Shown here piece by piece: positions 1-10,843 of a stretch of 64,000 nucleotides of DNA (within the stretch, counting starts at the first letter, position 1; the number at the start of each line of letters is the position of its first letter). Under the pieces are notes generated by a model that was not told the DNA's origin, did not search any database, and worked only from the letters and a program-made list of their open reading frames with translations. The DNA lies in contig JASPKZ010009743.1 in the NCBI GenBank assembly GCA_030220185.1, positions 124,001 through 188,000 on the forward strand. The letters are read 5' to 3'. The position numbers were made by a program, and so were the translations under genes. The stretch is from Diploptera punctata (taxonomy: Eukaryota; Arthropoda; Insecta; Blattodea; Blaberidae).

Positions 1-469
1 AAAAGAAGGGTGAAAAAAGAATTTAGAAATTTCAAAAAATGGTGAAGTGGAAAAATCAGCAGTAACTGCTCATGCTTGGTCTGAAAACCATCTAATTCAT
101 ATAAAAGCTAGTTTAAGTAAACAAACAAAAAACAAAAATAGGTCACGGGAAAAAATCCACATTAAAAGAAACAAAAAATAAAACCTTATGAATTTTGAAA
201 TTCCCAGGGATTTTGATTTTATCTGGAGGTTCATAGGTCTACCAACAGAGGGAGTAAGAAGCAGTTCTGCTGAACGACATAAGATCAGTCAATGAGATAT
301 TACTGAAGATGAACCCACCTAGGCTTTGAAACCGGTATAATTAGAAGACTTGATATGAGATGAGCTATAAATAATTTTCATTTAAATCTTAAATTAAATC
401 TTATAGTGATTTTTCTTTAAATGTTCAACATTGAAATAAGTCTTAACTTTTTTAGAAATTTTAAACTCC

Positions 470-912
470 AGCAGGATACTATATAACCTTTCCCACTTAA
501 TTGAATTGTATGCCTTTTTTATGTCTACATTTAGTTGATGTATAGAACCATTATATATTCCATTTATTTTCTAAAATCTTATACTAAATATCTGATCTGT
601 TGTAGACCTGTTTCTTCTAAATCCACATTGATGATCATCAATACATAAAGTAAGTCTAGAAATTATTATATTTGTTACAAATTTCTACGAAGTTGAAAGT
701 AATGAGATGCCCCTGTAGATGCCCTCAGCTCCTTTCTTATTGATTGGTATGATAATTGATTTCTTCCATTCATTTGGAAGAGCTTTCTTTATCCCAGATC
801 ATACTAAGCAACCAATGTATCTTGTCCACCAATTTCTCTCTCCCTGATTTTATCAGTTCTGATGGGATCCAATCTGATCCTGATGCTTTACATATGAGAA
901 ACATATTCTCAA
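470..912 (-). pseudogene. Decayed RTE-type LINE reverse-transcriptase fragment
   Basis: Read on the minus strand, this stretch matches the middle of the full-length RTE at 7580-10843. It covers the region just before the RT domain through the early RT motifs (the GSDxIPAELIKSG, WKxSIIxPIxKKG and RRNRSTTDQIFSIR segments). Several frameshifts, stops and small deletions make it non-coding. It has neither the endonuclease nor the C-terminal part, so it is an old internal fragment. Open stretches on the opposite strand are shadows. Family assignment rests on direct comparison within this window. Confidence 0.75.
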
Positions 913-1303
913 AAAGTAATAACTGCAATCTAGGTTAGAAGTGAGTGTTTACTCAAAAATTTTAACATTTCTCCAGTGGCTACCCATGTTCGATTTATCA
1001 CAATGAAACTACACACATACATTTTAACGAACAATGGAAAACACTTTCCATACACTAACAAGATCAGATCATAAATTCAACTCGCTGAGGAATTCTCTCA
1101 GTTTATGCAGTTCTTGCATTATGAACTCTTTTTTACAATTCATGCGAAATGCTACCTCATATGAATTACAAATTCTGGGGAGTTGGTGTTCACTTCGTGT
1201 ATGTGCAGCAACACTGTACTTCTAGACTCCAGCTGTAGCCGTCACTAGTGCAAAGATCTGTTAATTTTACCATACAATTCTGAAGTAACAACAAAAATAT
1301 TAC

Positions 1304-1402
1304 CTCAAGTTTCATTTCGTCGGGAGCAGGAAATATTTCATGTTCATTATCAGCATAGTCATTCTCATCTTCTCTTTCTGGTTTTATTTCAACTTTCACA
1401 TC
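1304..1402 (-). CDS. Candidate internal exon of a host gene, acidic 33-residue segment
   Basis: On the minus strand a 33-codon open stretch starts after a splice-acceptor-like sequence (ttcatgttatag, ending at 1403) and stops before a donor-like GTAATA (1303 downwards). It encodes DVKVEIKPERED followed by an acidic segment ending in PAPDEMKLE, in phase 0 at both ends. Short acidic exons of the VKxEIKPE type are common, as I recall, in linker regions of insect C2H2 zinc-finger genes. No zinc fingers are visible here, so that link is inference. The open frame runs past the donor into intron-like sequence. It could be a genuine exon of a gene extending beyond the window or a copy of one. Confidence 0.4.
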
Positions 1403-2426
1403 CTATAACATGAAACTCACTTCATAAATAAGGGGAGTCTGTTGCATCTTACCACATAAAAGTTAAGTACTTTAACGACATGTTTCAAAATAATTCTGAT
1501 CCATCATAAGCTTGCCCACACTGTTGATTTTTAAGTTGTCGGCCCTGGTTGTCGACTCCAACTCTATCATTTGGCGTCCAAACTACTTACATATCAAATC
1601 TCTGTCTTCCTGGAAATTTCTAAATTTACTATTTTCTCCCTGTTCATCTGGATGTAGATCTCATCCCAAATGGCGAGTTCTTTAGTATGTTCTGTTTTAA
1701 TAATTGATTTTCAAACTGATTTTAAGTTTTTCTGACAAAATGTGAGCAGCTACTGCAAATCTTTCAACTTCTTCTCTTTAACATTTCTAATGTATTCCTT
1801 AATTCTAATAGTCAATTTTTTCTTTGTTTGCCAAATGTATATCTTATCACAATTTCAGGAAAACACAAAACTGATGCGAACACCAAATTATTAAAACAGT
1901 TAGAAAATATTAAACAACTCACCATATGGAAGAAAATCTAAATCATACAGATGAACAGGGATAGAGTCATGAATTTTCAAATTTCCATGGAGAGGGAATT
2001 GATATGCAAGTTCTTTAGACCACCAAAAGATGGAGTAGGAGTTGACATTCAGGGTCTCGACAACTTAAAATCTACAGACTAGACAAGCTGATGATGAAAC
2101 AGAATTGTCTTTAAAATGTACAGGAAGAACTCAACTTTTATGAGGTAAGATGCAACATACCTACAATTAAGAGGTGAGTGAGTCGTTAAAACTCTAAATC
2201 TCTATAATTAAAATGAACCTCAGAGTATCACTTCCTTAAAACATTTAGGTGGTACAGACTCACCTCTTTTATTTAGAAGAACCTCATAATAACTTCCTAT
2301 TCTATTTTTATAATATCATCAGGATGTTAAAACTAAGTTTCTATGAAGAGTATGCAGAATTCATATGACAATATTTTCATATATTGTAGAAAATTCATTT
2401 TTTGATGAGTAAAATATTTCTTTTTG

Positions 2427-2520
2427 AAATGGGATTTCAACACACGACCTCCAGTTTTACAAATTGGTGAACTAACCCTTTTGATATCCAAACATAAATT
2501 GTCCTCTCTCCTATTTTCAT
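2427..2520 (-). repeat. tRNA-derived SINE fragment
   Basis: The minus strand reads like a tRNA-related SINE. A box-A-like GTTAGTTCACC is followed about 30 bases later by a box-B-like GTGTTGAAATCCC, then an AT-rich body. It is diverged, and its ends are uncertain. Confidence 0.45.
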
Positions 2521-2659
2521 AAAATCCTTCTTCCCTACATTAGTTGTCCCTCTTAAAATGATTCAGACAATCATCACAACATTAGGTGTTAACAATCTCA
2601 TCTTCAGCAACCCAACTGCACTGTCAATAACTGGTTTGTTGCTGTACAAGACTAAAAGA

Positions 2660-2760
2660 GAGAGCAATTTATGTCCTGAGTGGTACAAGTGTATGGAGGT
2701 CTTGCATTCAAATCCAGGTTCAGGCAAGTAATATTCTCTTCAAAAATGGTGAATCAGTAC
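2660..2760 (+). repeat. tRNA-derived SINE fragment
   Basis: A tRNA-like arrangement is visible: GAGTGGTACAAG, then GAGGTCTTGCATTCAAATCC with a box-B-like core, then GGTTCAGGC and an AT-rich tail. The same 3' motif (AAATCC-GGTTCAG-GC) recurs near 6430 and 30880, which marks a common SINE family. Confidence 0.5.
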
Positions 2761-3079
2761 CATAATTGTACAGAAACGTGTTACAAACATTTTTAGAAAG
2801 AGATCTTATGTCTATCACTTCAAAATTCCACAAAATGAAAGAAATCATAATTTTTTATTACCGTTGAAGTGACTATTCAAGTCAAATAGTAGAAATGTAC
2901 TCAACTGTTGTTCAATTTGGTGTCCATCATCAGTGCACATATGTTGAGAATGCATGTGGTACTGTTGATAGGGACATTAAGTCCTCTGGTCCCCCTGGAC
3001 CTTTTTGAGTGTAATAGCTAAGTGCCAGTACTGTATCATCCCTCTATCAACGCACTTTATACTGAACAAACAAATAAAC

Positions 3080-3225
3080 ATTCCTCTCAATATAAGAATA
3101 TATCATCCAAGTCAAGCGGTCTGCTAAAGTGATGTGTAAATTCAAAATAGACCACGTTAATGCTATATATCAACCCAGAGTGAAACACGAAGCATGTGAA
3201 GTCTAGTGGGCAGCAACAAAAATAT
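3080..3225 (+). repeat. Unclassified dispersed repeat, copy 1
   Basis: The segment around GCGGTCTGCTAAAGTGATG, with AAATAGACCACG and GAAGCATGTGAAG, has a clear diverged counterpart at 25072-25185 in the same orientation. No terminal repeats or coding sequence were found. Confidence 0.5.
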
Positions 3226-3659
3226 GTTCTTGTTATCTTTGGATCTACACTTTTATTTCTGAATATAAACATCAAGTTTATAAAAGTGCTGTAACTCAAA
3301 ACAGTCCAAGTGCACCCTCTTCACGAGCACACACAGGAAAGTGTGTTGTTAATTGTATCTATTAGGTGATCTGTTTCTTTCATGTGTTTTACTTGGATGC
3401 ATTCTGTTCTCAGTATTTGAAAGTTTTAAAATGGTCTGCCTAACAGGTCAAAAGGCCTAATTTCATGAAATAGAAGAAGAAGAAGAAAAAGCATCTTATG
3501 TTAAGCATTCTAATGGTTCTTCCGTTATAGATATTATCGCAAGTCAATTTATAAATGTCTTTGTTTCTTTGTTATTATATCTGTGGAGCTTAGAAATAAA
3601 TTGTATTCGGCACAGAGAAGCAAATTTTACAAGAAGTATAAAAAAATCTTATATACATT

Positions 3660-3850
3660 TGATTAGCATATTGGGTCCCCCAGCCATTATAACTAGTTTA
3701 TTCAACCTGGAGCTACCACATTAATTCCTCATGATGCTGGGTGGGTACTGGTCCCACATTGCCCAAAAGATAACATCTTCCCCTAAGAGGACTTGAACAA
3801 GACATTTGGCTAGGCACACATCCAGGTAAATGTGTAACACAATCCACTTG
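3660..3850. repeat. Possible SINE-like dispersed repeat
   Basis: The motifs GATTAGCATATTGGGTCCCC and CTGGTCCCACATTGCCC resemble sequence near 59765-59880 (ATCAGCATATCGGGTCCCC, CTAGTCCCATACTGGCC). This suggests two diverged copies of one repeat. The class is not clear. Confidence 0.35.
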
Positions 3851-4069
3851 GTAGTCTCTCTAATGTCATTCACTTAACAATGATTTGGACATGTTAACAG
3901 ATGTCTCTAGAGAACATTGGAATAGAAAACATAAAAAAGGAAGAAATCATTGGGAAGACCTAGGGTGAGATCACATATGGATAAATCTAAGATATGAGGA
4001 GTAGAATGAAAAGTGCTGTAAGTAAGAGATGTCTAGAGGAGGCTAAGTCTGGTGAGAAATACAATCATC

Positions 4070-4690
4070 CTGTTGTCAAGATAAATTATCATCTGTTTGA
4101 CATAACAACTCAGGTCGAGTCACAGCTTCCTCCAGATCTCTCTATTCCTGGCAACTATCCATCAATTTCGAATTTTAAGTATTTGGACATCTTCCGAAAC
4201 TCCATCCATCTACCTAGCTTCAGGTCTTCCAACATATCTTCTTCTACTTGGAATATCCACCATTATTTTTTTTAACGTTTCACTATTATCCAATCTCTGT
4301 ACATGCCCTGCCCATTTCAATCTAGTTATTTTCTGCTTTGTACTTAGCTAGTTGGTCTGCTAATAGCTTTAGAGCCCTCGGTTTGTATAAAGATAGAACA
4401 TTCCAGGTACAGAGTATCAAATTGTTTGCCTTCCTTGTATTTGATCGCCATGATTTGATATGTCCAGTCTCATCGATTTTGGGCCCCTGAACAGTAAATT
4501 TTTTACTGGGTGGAATTGTCAATACCATGCGCAAACCCCAACCTGGAAGACCAGGGACTCTTCTGTTACCAAGCCTTAGCCCAGTATTTAGGCATTAGGT
4601 ATTCACCCACACGCTTCCCCATAAGGGATAGGATTTGCTGGTAATATTGCCAGATAAACTGACAGCTAACCTTTCTTGAGTTTATCTACT
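4070..4690 (-). pseudogene. LINE derivative joining a 5' end directly to a C-terminal end
   Basis: On the minus strand the first part (4690 to about 4322) holds a LINE leader and the start of an APE-type endonuclease, including CTWNVLSLYKPRALKLLADQ. After ENN the frame breaks and the sequence continues straight into a LINE C-terminus: LxWAGHVQRLDN, then VGRPEARWMDGVxED, then NREIWRKL. The rest of the endonuclease and the whole reverse transcriptase (over 2 kb in intact relatives) are missing. The element keeps only its two ends. It could be a simple internal deletion, or a copy of a non-autonomous subfamily that parasitises a full-length LINE. Confidence 0.65.
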
Positions 4691-5169
4691 CGACAATCAT
4701 ATGCACACTTATCTTTAAGGAAGAGTTTTTACTATAATTCCGGAGCTAATTTTATTGTTTTCAGTGAAATATAATATATTTTATGTATTTTGTGGGAATG
4801 TACATCATTATAATTAACTCGTACAACATAACTAACTCATAGTGTTATATCGTACAAATATTAAATAACTGTAACATGTTATAAAATCTAGTTAATAATT
4901 ATGTTTGGAAGTGATATTTATGTTGTAATACTTTCCAATACTATTTTTCTTTTGAGAATACAATTGTCCAGTATAAGATAGTATTAAAATTTAAATATCA
5001 AATCCAAACATTAAGCTTCACAGCTTAAAAAGTTATTTTAAAATCCTCATTAAAAATACTTCTTAAAGATAAGCCATTTGATAGTTTTGGTAGTGCCGTC
5101 TATCTACCTTCAGACAATAGGAGAATTGTTTATGAGGAAAGAAAAGTTGACGATTGTATCACGGATTGA

Positions 5170-5270
5170 ATGATGAATGAATTGCATGCTGGTGTGTAGA
5201 ACCACAGGTCTGGGATTTCAGTCCCTGTTCAAGCATTAATTTTCCTTTCCAAAACAATTATTTTATTGTA
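5170..5270 (+). repeat. tRNA-derived SINE fragment
   Basis: GGTCTGGGATTTCAGTCCCTGTTCAAGC is a box-B-like segment followed by the same AT-rich TTAATTTTCCTTT body seen in the other SINEs of the window. The 5' half is diverged. Confidence 0.45.
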
Positions 5271-5395
5271 ATAAATCCTAAAGAGAAACATTTCTGACTG
5301 AACTGGAAATCTTCAGCTTTGTGTTGATGTTCAAACTACTGAGCTAATTGGCTCCCTTTCAATCCAAGCACAAATTCCGTCTTGACCCCACATCT
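5270..5395 (-). repeat. tRNA-derived SINE with recognisable box A
   Basis: On the minus strand TTAGCTCAGTAGTTTGAAC is a good tRNA box-A region, followed by a degenerate box B (TTCCAGTTCAGTC) and a body AGAAATGTTTCTCTTTAGG. The same body (CAGAAATCTTTCTCTTTAA) is found at 6245-6390, so both belong to one family. Confidence 0.55.
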
Positions 5396-5639
5396 AATGC
5401 AATAGATCAAAAATGCCCATTGAAATGCTTACAGCTATACGTGTATTTATTAAATTTATATTAAGAAGCTAAAAGGTAATTAATTTTTCATTCACTGTGC
5501 ACGTTTCAACATTATCATAAAAAATTACACCCTACTTATCAGTAACAAGGGAGTATGATGCACAATACTCAATTTTGGAAGAGAAATCACAAGCCTCTCT
5601 ATTCAGCTCTCCTATCAAGTTGAGTAACACAGCCCAAGT

Positions 5640-6160
5640 TATGGTGAGGACTGGGCTGTCATGAAGTAATCATAAATAAGACCTGTCACTATGATGTGGA
5701 TCGGAGACAGTATCCACATCTCGAAATGGTGGCGGTAGAATCCTAGTGGTCAACAGTGCTCCGAAGGTGTAGTTAGTTGAGCTACTACGAAAGGGAATGG
5801 TGATCTGTTTAGTCCAGGTAAAGGCACCTCCCTCGGAGTATGGAACTAGTATAAGGCTAACAACCTTACACTAGAAAAACTTGTTGATATGAAACCTTCA
5901 CAAAATGAAAAGCCAGAAGGAAAAATGGATGGTTGGGTCATGAAGAGGGAACGGGGAACAGCAGATTACCCAGAAGTTCACTACATGACAATACTACAGG
6001 GGATAAAAGAATAGGTAGACTGAGAAAGAAGTGGCTGCAGGATGTAGAACAGGACTTGATAAAACTATGGATAAGATAATGGAGAAAATTGACACAGCAA
6101 AGAGAAGAATGGAAGAAGGTTGTATAGGAGAAAAGGGCTGCGCACTGAGTAAGTAACAAT
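5640..6160 (+). pseudogene. Second LINE-end derivative: leader-like part plus C-terminal part
   Basis: The first half (5640-5900) looks like a LINE leader, GC-richer and non-coding, with GGTGGCGGTAGAATCC and AAGGCTAACAACCTTACAC. The second half (about 5930-6150) translates discontinuously into a LINE C-terminus: GRLRKKWLQDVEQDLIK followed by WRxxxQQREEWKKVV. No endonuclease or RT is present between them. The start and end are approximate. As with 4070-4690, this looks like a LINE reduced to its ends. The leader assignment is an inference from composition and position only. Confidence 0.45.
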
Positions 6161-6244
6161 ATTCAACCTGATAACTCAGCAGACCACAACTTTCTTATCT
6201 CAACACCTCTCCACAATCACTGATTATTGTGCATGAATTCTGAC

Positions 6245-6450
6245 ACTCTGCATATGACAGGAAATTAAATAAAACACAATTAAAGAGAAAGATTTCTGCC
6301 TCAACCAGAATTAGAACTCAAGATCTGCAACTTTATATTCCCATACTCTATCATTGACCTTTTCAGACAACTTGCTAGCCAAGCACAAATTTTGCTCTCT
6401 TTAATCTCAAAAGTAATGGTCACAGGTTCAAATCCCAGTTCAGACAACAA
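6245..6450. repeat. Cluster of tRNA-derived SINE fragments
   Basis: The minus strand (6245-6390) carries GATAGAGTATGGG, GATCTTGAGTTCTAATTC and a CAGAAATCTTTCTCTTTAA body. The plus strand at 6415-6450 has a box-B-like CACAGGTTCAAATCCCAG followed by TTCAGAC. These are two SINE pieces in opposite orientation. Confidence 0.5.
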
Positions 6451-6773
6451 GTTGTGAGAACCATTGCTTACAGATGGTTGGTGTGTGTAAAGTAACTCTC
6501 TGTTGCACACATCTTCATGTTCAGCAGCGCAGTTCATTGTGATCAGATTATCTGTAACACCATTAAAATACAATCAATTTCATACATTGTGACATAGCCA
6601 AGATATTTAGGGCATGATGCCTTGTGACTTGTGCTGGTTCAAATCCACACAGGGAACACATTTTCTCATGGAATGGACACAGATAATGTGGCACAACAGG
6701 CCTAAATGGCCCTTTGCCTACTAGTAGCTGCTGGCCGCACATCCACTAGTCAAATTACAGAGGTGGTATCAAA

Positions 6774-7579
6774 AGAGTTTAAATTTCATGAGAACGAGTG
6801 CACAACAATATATTACTAATATCTTCAACATCTATAAAGATAATGAAATCTCTGTTAAACAAGATGGCAAATTATCTTCTTGGGAAAAGATCAACACTGG
6901 AGTAAGACAGGGATGTGGACTTTCACCGGTGCTATTCATTATATACATGAATAAATTAATAAATGAATGGAGGAAAACACAACGAGGATATATACCCATC
7001 AATAGGAACCTTAAACTCGATGCTATTCTTTTTGCAGACGATTTAGCTCTTCTGGCACTTTCCGAAAATTATTTGCAACTATCAATTTATAATTTACAAA
7101 AAATAGGTGCCAAATTTAATATGGAAATATCAATTAACAAAACTAAAATTATGGCATTTCATGAGAAGGAACCCATACAAAGTAAAATCTGTCTCCAGAA
7201 TAAAATTTTAGAGAGATCTAATCAATTTAAATATCTTGGATATTATCTCTCTATCTGGGATGAAAAGGATATCCCTGAAAAAGTTACTAGTTATAATAAA
7301 AGATTAGGAATTATTAATCAAGTTATGAAACCATCCCTTGTACAAAAAACACCAGATTACGTTTATATAACACTTTCGCTAGACCACTGTTGACCTATGG
7401 TAGTGAAGAATGGACACCAAAAAAACAATATGAAAGCAGAATAACGGCTTGTGAAATGAGATTCATGTACAGAACAGCGGGTTACACCAGATGGGATCGA
7501 AAAAGGAACACCGATATCTTAAAAGAATTGAAGACTACGCCAATTTTGGAATATATTAAACAGTACCAACTAAATTGGA
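6774..7579 (+). pseudogene. Old LINE, 5' segment (RT core onward), interrupted by an RTE
   Basis: This is the 3' half of a LINE reverse transcriptase. The first frame (6788-7393) carries GVRQGCGLSPVLF and the catalytic LFADDLALLALSEN motif, followed by the thumb region (FKYLGYYLSI). A frameshift near 7390 moves the rest to the next frame (YGSEEWTPKK, RFMYRTAGYTRWD, KRNTDILKELKTTP, EYIKQYQLNW). The protein stops abruptly at the target duplication 7568-7579 and resumes at 10844. Its 5' end, with the endonuclease and early RT motifs, is missing. The element is older than the RTE that splits it. Confidence 0.85.
7568..7579 (+). repeat. Left copy of 12-bp target site duplication of the full-length RTE
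   Basis: AACTAAATTGGA here is repeated exactly at 10844-10855, immediately after the RTE tail. It lies within the coding sequence of the old LINE (QLNW). Confidence 0.9.
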
Positions 7580-10500
7580 CCCTCCATGGTATCTTTACCT
7601 TATCGTGGTTGAGTGGCTTGCGTGCTTAAATGATCCTGGGAGCTATGCCGGCGGTAGCATTGCTGCCGATAGGGTTACCCATGCCGGACTGGTCGAAGGT
7701 GATAAGCCAGACGAAAAAAGTACCTTGGTCGAAAGAGTGACGATCTTTCACCGTAAAAATACAACCGTCAAGAAATGCGGACATGGGTTCATCTGGGGTA
7801 AAATTTTCCGGAGGTCAAATAGTCCCCCATTCGGTTCTCCGGGCGGGGACTACTTCAGGGAACCCATGCCAAAGGCTCAAACACAGGGACATGTTCCTAG
7901 GAACATGGAATGTTAGGACTTTATACAATAGCGGGGCACTAGAGATATTAACGCAGGAATTGGATAAATCGCCCTTGGATATAGTCGCTTTACAGGAAGT
8001 TAGGTGGCCAGGAGAAGGTAGTCAGGAATCAGGAAGCTTTGCATTATACTATGGGGGTGCAGAAAGACCTGCATTTGGAACGGGTTTTTTAGTCAGAAGG
8101 AGGATCCTATCCGCTATCCGAGATATTAAATTTGTTAGTGATAGGATATCATACATAATTCTAAAGGGTAAACGACATGATTTTATAATTGTAAATGTAC
8201 ATGCCCCCACAGAAGATAAAGATGACAAGATCAAGGATGAGTTCTATGAAGAATTAGAATGCTTATTTGATAGCCTTTCACGATATCATATGAAAATTGT
8301 CTTAGGAGATTTTAATGCAAAAGTGGGGCGGGAAGATATATTCAAACCAACAATAGGCAAATTCAGTCTTCATGAAGATAGTAACGACAACGGGGTTAGA
8401 TTAGTCACATTTGCCACATCAAAGAATCTCATTCTTAAGAGCACAACATTTCAGCATAAGGATATTCATAAATACACCTGGACGTCCCCAGATGGAGAAA
8501 CTCGGAACCAGATAGATCATGTATTAGTGGATAAACGCTGGCACAGTAGCATCATTGATGTTAGATCAGTTAGAGGGACAGACTGCAATTCGGATCATCA
8601 TCTGGTCAGAGTGAAAATCAGACAACGGCTATCGCTTATGAGAGGAACGAACGCTAAAGATGATTCTGTAAAATATGAATTAAAAAACTTGAAAAATGAT
8701 GAAATGCGGCAAGAATACCAAATCAAAATAGCTAATAGATTTGAAGTACTGGAATCTTCAGATGACAATGTGGCAAACGAAGAAGAAACTGATATAAATA
8801 AAGAATGGGAGGCTATAAGAGATACTATTAAATTGTCAGCATCAGAAAGCATTGGTTGTTTAAAAAAGAGGCAAAACAAGAAATGGTTTGATGAGGAATG
8901 TGCCGACATTGTAAAGAAAAGAAAGCTAGCAAAAATGAAATGGTTACACGAGCCAAATGAGGTAAATTTAGAGCAATTGGGTAGTGTTAGACGGGAAACC
9001 ACCAAGTTACTAAAGAGTAAAAAGAGGGAATATTTGAGAGAGAAGATTAATGATCTTGAAATGAATGCAAAAAATAGGAACATTAGAGAATTATATCAGG
9101 GAATTAGTATAGAGAAGAAAGGGTTTCAGGCTAGAACAAACATAATTCGGAATGAAAATGGGGATATGATTGCAGATTCTAGGAGTATATTAAATAGATG
9201 GAAAGGTTACTTTAATCAGCTATTAAATGTACATACAGAACAGGACATTGAGGAGGATAAGTTACAGACAGCAGAAATGCTAGTCGCAGAGCCAAGTGCA
9301 TTAGAGGTTGAAATGGCGATTGAAAAATTGAAGATGTATAAAGCATCAGGTTCAGATGAGATCCCAGCAGAACTGATAAAATCAGGGGGAGAAAAATTGA
9401 TGGACAAGATACGCTGGTTGCTTAGTATGATTTGGGAAAAAGAAGCTCTTCCAGATGAATGGAAGGAATCAATTATCGTACCAATTTATAAGAAAGGAGA
9501 TAAAACTGATTGCAACAACTACAGGGGCATCTCATTACTTTCAACTTCGTACAAAATTCTAACAAATATATTAGTAAGCAGACTTACTCCCTATATTGAT
9601 GACATTCTAGGAGATCATCAATGTGCATTTAGAAGAAACAGGTCTACAACAGATCAGATTTTCAGTATAAGACAGATTTTAGAGAAGAAATGGGAATATA
9701 ATGGTACTGTACATCAACTATATGTAGACTTCAAAAAAGCATATGATTCAATTAAGAGGGAGAAGTTATATAGTATCCTGCTGGAGTTCGGAATTCCTAA
9801 AAAGTTGGTTAGACTTATACGAATGTGTCTAAATGGCTCAAAGAGTAGGGTGCGTGTAGGCAAACAGTTTTCAGACACTTTTGAAATCCAGAATGGGTTG
9901 AAGCAAGGAGATGCACTATCTCCTCTACTATTTAATTTTGTACTAGAGCATGCCATTAAATCTTTAGAGAATGAGGAAGGCTTACAACTGAATGGTATTA
10001 ATAAGCTGTTAGTTTATGCTGATGATGTAGTACTACTGGCCGATAGCGAGGAGATACTAAAGGCCAACACGCACACACTATTGAGTAACACTAAGAAATT
10101 AGGACTGGAAGTAAATATCAGTAAAACTAAATATATGGTCACACGTAGAAATTCAGTATATAATGGAAATGGACAGCTAATGACAAATGAGGGAAATTTT
10201 GAGGAAGTGGCTGAATTCAAATACCTAGGAACAATAATCACAAATAGGAATGAGATGCACAAAGAAATTAAACATAGGCTCAATTCTGGAAATGCATGCT
10301 ATTATGCATTGCAGAGACTTTTGATGTCCCAACTCCTTTCAAAAAACGTTAAGCTGAAAATATATAAAACTATTATTCTACCAGTTATATTATATGGGTG
10401 CGAAACATGGACTCTTACTTTAAGGGAGGAAAGGAGATTACGAGTATTTGAGAATAAAGTTCTTAGGAAAATTTTTGGACCAAAGAGAGATGAACAGACA

Positions 10501-10843
10501 GGTGAATGGAGAAGACTACATAACAATGAACTACATGGTCTTTATAGGAAGCCAGATATAATAAGAACAGTTAAGTCTCGTAGACTGCGATGGGCAGGAC
10601 ATGTTGCACGTATGGGGAATGAAAGACGTGCATGGAAGCTTCTTGTAGGAAAGCCAGAGGGAAAGCGCCCAGTTGGTAGGCCAAGAATGAGGTGGGAGAA
10701 CAACATTAACTATGATTTGAGCGAAGTAGATTTATATACAGGGAATGATTGGAAAGCATTAGCTCAGGATAGGGATGTATGGAGAGCTTATGTCCGCGCG
10801 GCCATGAACCTTCGGGTTCGATAGTGCCAGTGAGTAAGTAAGT
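7580..10843 (+). mobile_element. Full-length RTE-type LINE, about 3.26 kb
   Basis: The element is bounded by a 12-bp direct repeat. It has a short leader (7580-7782) containing GCCGGCGGTAGCATTGCTG, one long protein and a short 3' end with tail TGAGTAAGTAAGTA. Size, single ORF with APE endonuclease plus RT, and a tetranucleotide tail all fit the RTE clade. Shorter copies in the window (11018, 18474, 46263, 48099, 61149 and several on the minus strand) all share its 3' end, as expected for 5'-truncated retrotransposition products. It appears structurally intact and is probably a recent insertion. Confidence 0.9.
7783..10824 (+). CDS. RTE-type endonuclease / reverse transcriptase (1013 aa), uninterrupted
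   Basis: This bifunctional retrotransposon protein would nick target DNA and copy its RNA by target-primed reverse transcription. The N-terminal APE-type endonuclease (about residues 40-280) shows TWNVRTL (41), ALQEVRW (69), LGDFNAKVG (173), QIDHVLV (243) and SDHHLVRV (270). The RT domain (about 540-830) shows IYKKGD, YRGISLL, YVDFKKAYDSI (about 647), GLKQGDALSPLLFN (704) and catalytic VYADDVVLLAD (about 744). The C-terminal segment has GCETWTLT, RRLRWAGHVARMGN and GRPRMRWENN (965), and ends AMNLRVR. No stop or frameshift is seen. The first ATG of the frame is given as start; the endonuclease itself begins about 35 residues later, so a downstream start (the methionine before FLGTWN) is possible. 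Confidence 0.93.
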   Translation: MGSSGVKFSGGQIVPHSVLRAGTTSGNPCQRLKHRDMFLGTWNVRTLYNSGALEILTQELDKSPLDIVALQEVRWPGEGSQESGSFALYYGGAERPAFGTGFLVRRRILSAIRDIKFVSDRISYIILKGKRHDFIIVNVHAPTEDKDDKIKDEFYEELECLFDSLSRYHMKIVLGDFNAKVGREDIFKPTIGKFSLHEDSNDNGVRLVTFATSKNLILKSTTFQHKDIHKYTWTSPDGETRNQIDHVLVDKRWHSSIIDVRSVRGTDCNSDHHLVRVKIRQRLSLMRGTNAKDDSVKYELKNLKNDEMRQEYQIKIANRFEVLESSDDNVANEEETDINKEWEAIRDTIKLSASESIGCLKKRQNKKWFDEECADIVKKRKLAKMKWLHEPNEVNLEQLGSVRRETTKLLKSKKREYLREKINDLEMNAKNRNIRELYQGISIEKKGFQARTNIIRNENGDMIADSRSILNRWKGYFNQLLNVHTEQDIEEDKLQTAEMLVAEPSALEVEMAIEKLKMYKASGSDEIPAELIKSGGEKLMDKIRWLLSMIWEKEALPDEWKESIIVPIYKKGDKTDCNNYRGISLLSTSYKILTNILVSRLTPYIDDILGDHQCAFRRNRSTTDQIFSIRQILEKKWEYNGTVHQLYVDFKKAYDSIKREKLYSILLEFGIPKKLVRLIRMCLNGSKSRVRVGKQFSDTFEIQNGLKQGDALSPLLFNFVLEHAIKSLENEEGLQLNGINKLLVYADDVVLLADSEEILKANTHTLLSNTKKLGLEVNISKTKYMVTRRNSVYNGNGQLMTNEGNFEEVAEFKYLGTIITNRNEMHKEIKHRLNSGNACYYALQRLLMSQLLSKNVKLKIYKTIILPVILYGCETWTLTLREERRLRVFENKVLRKIFGPKRDEQTGEWRRLHNNELHGLYRKPDIIRTVKSRRLRWAGHVARMGNERRAWKLLVGKPEGKRPVGRPRMRWENNINYDLSEVDLYTGNDWKALAQDRDVWRAYVRAAMNLRVR

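Noticed and set aside
185..2110. Possible repeat pair (about 185-360 and 1965-2110)
   Set aside because: A few short words agree (AAATTCCCAGGGA and AAATTTCCATGGAGAGGG; TCTACCAACAGAGGGAGTA and ACCACCAAAAGATGGAGTA), but the alignment is too weak to define a family by eye.
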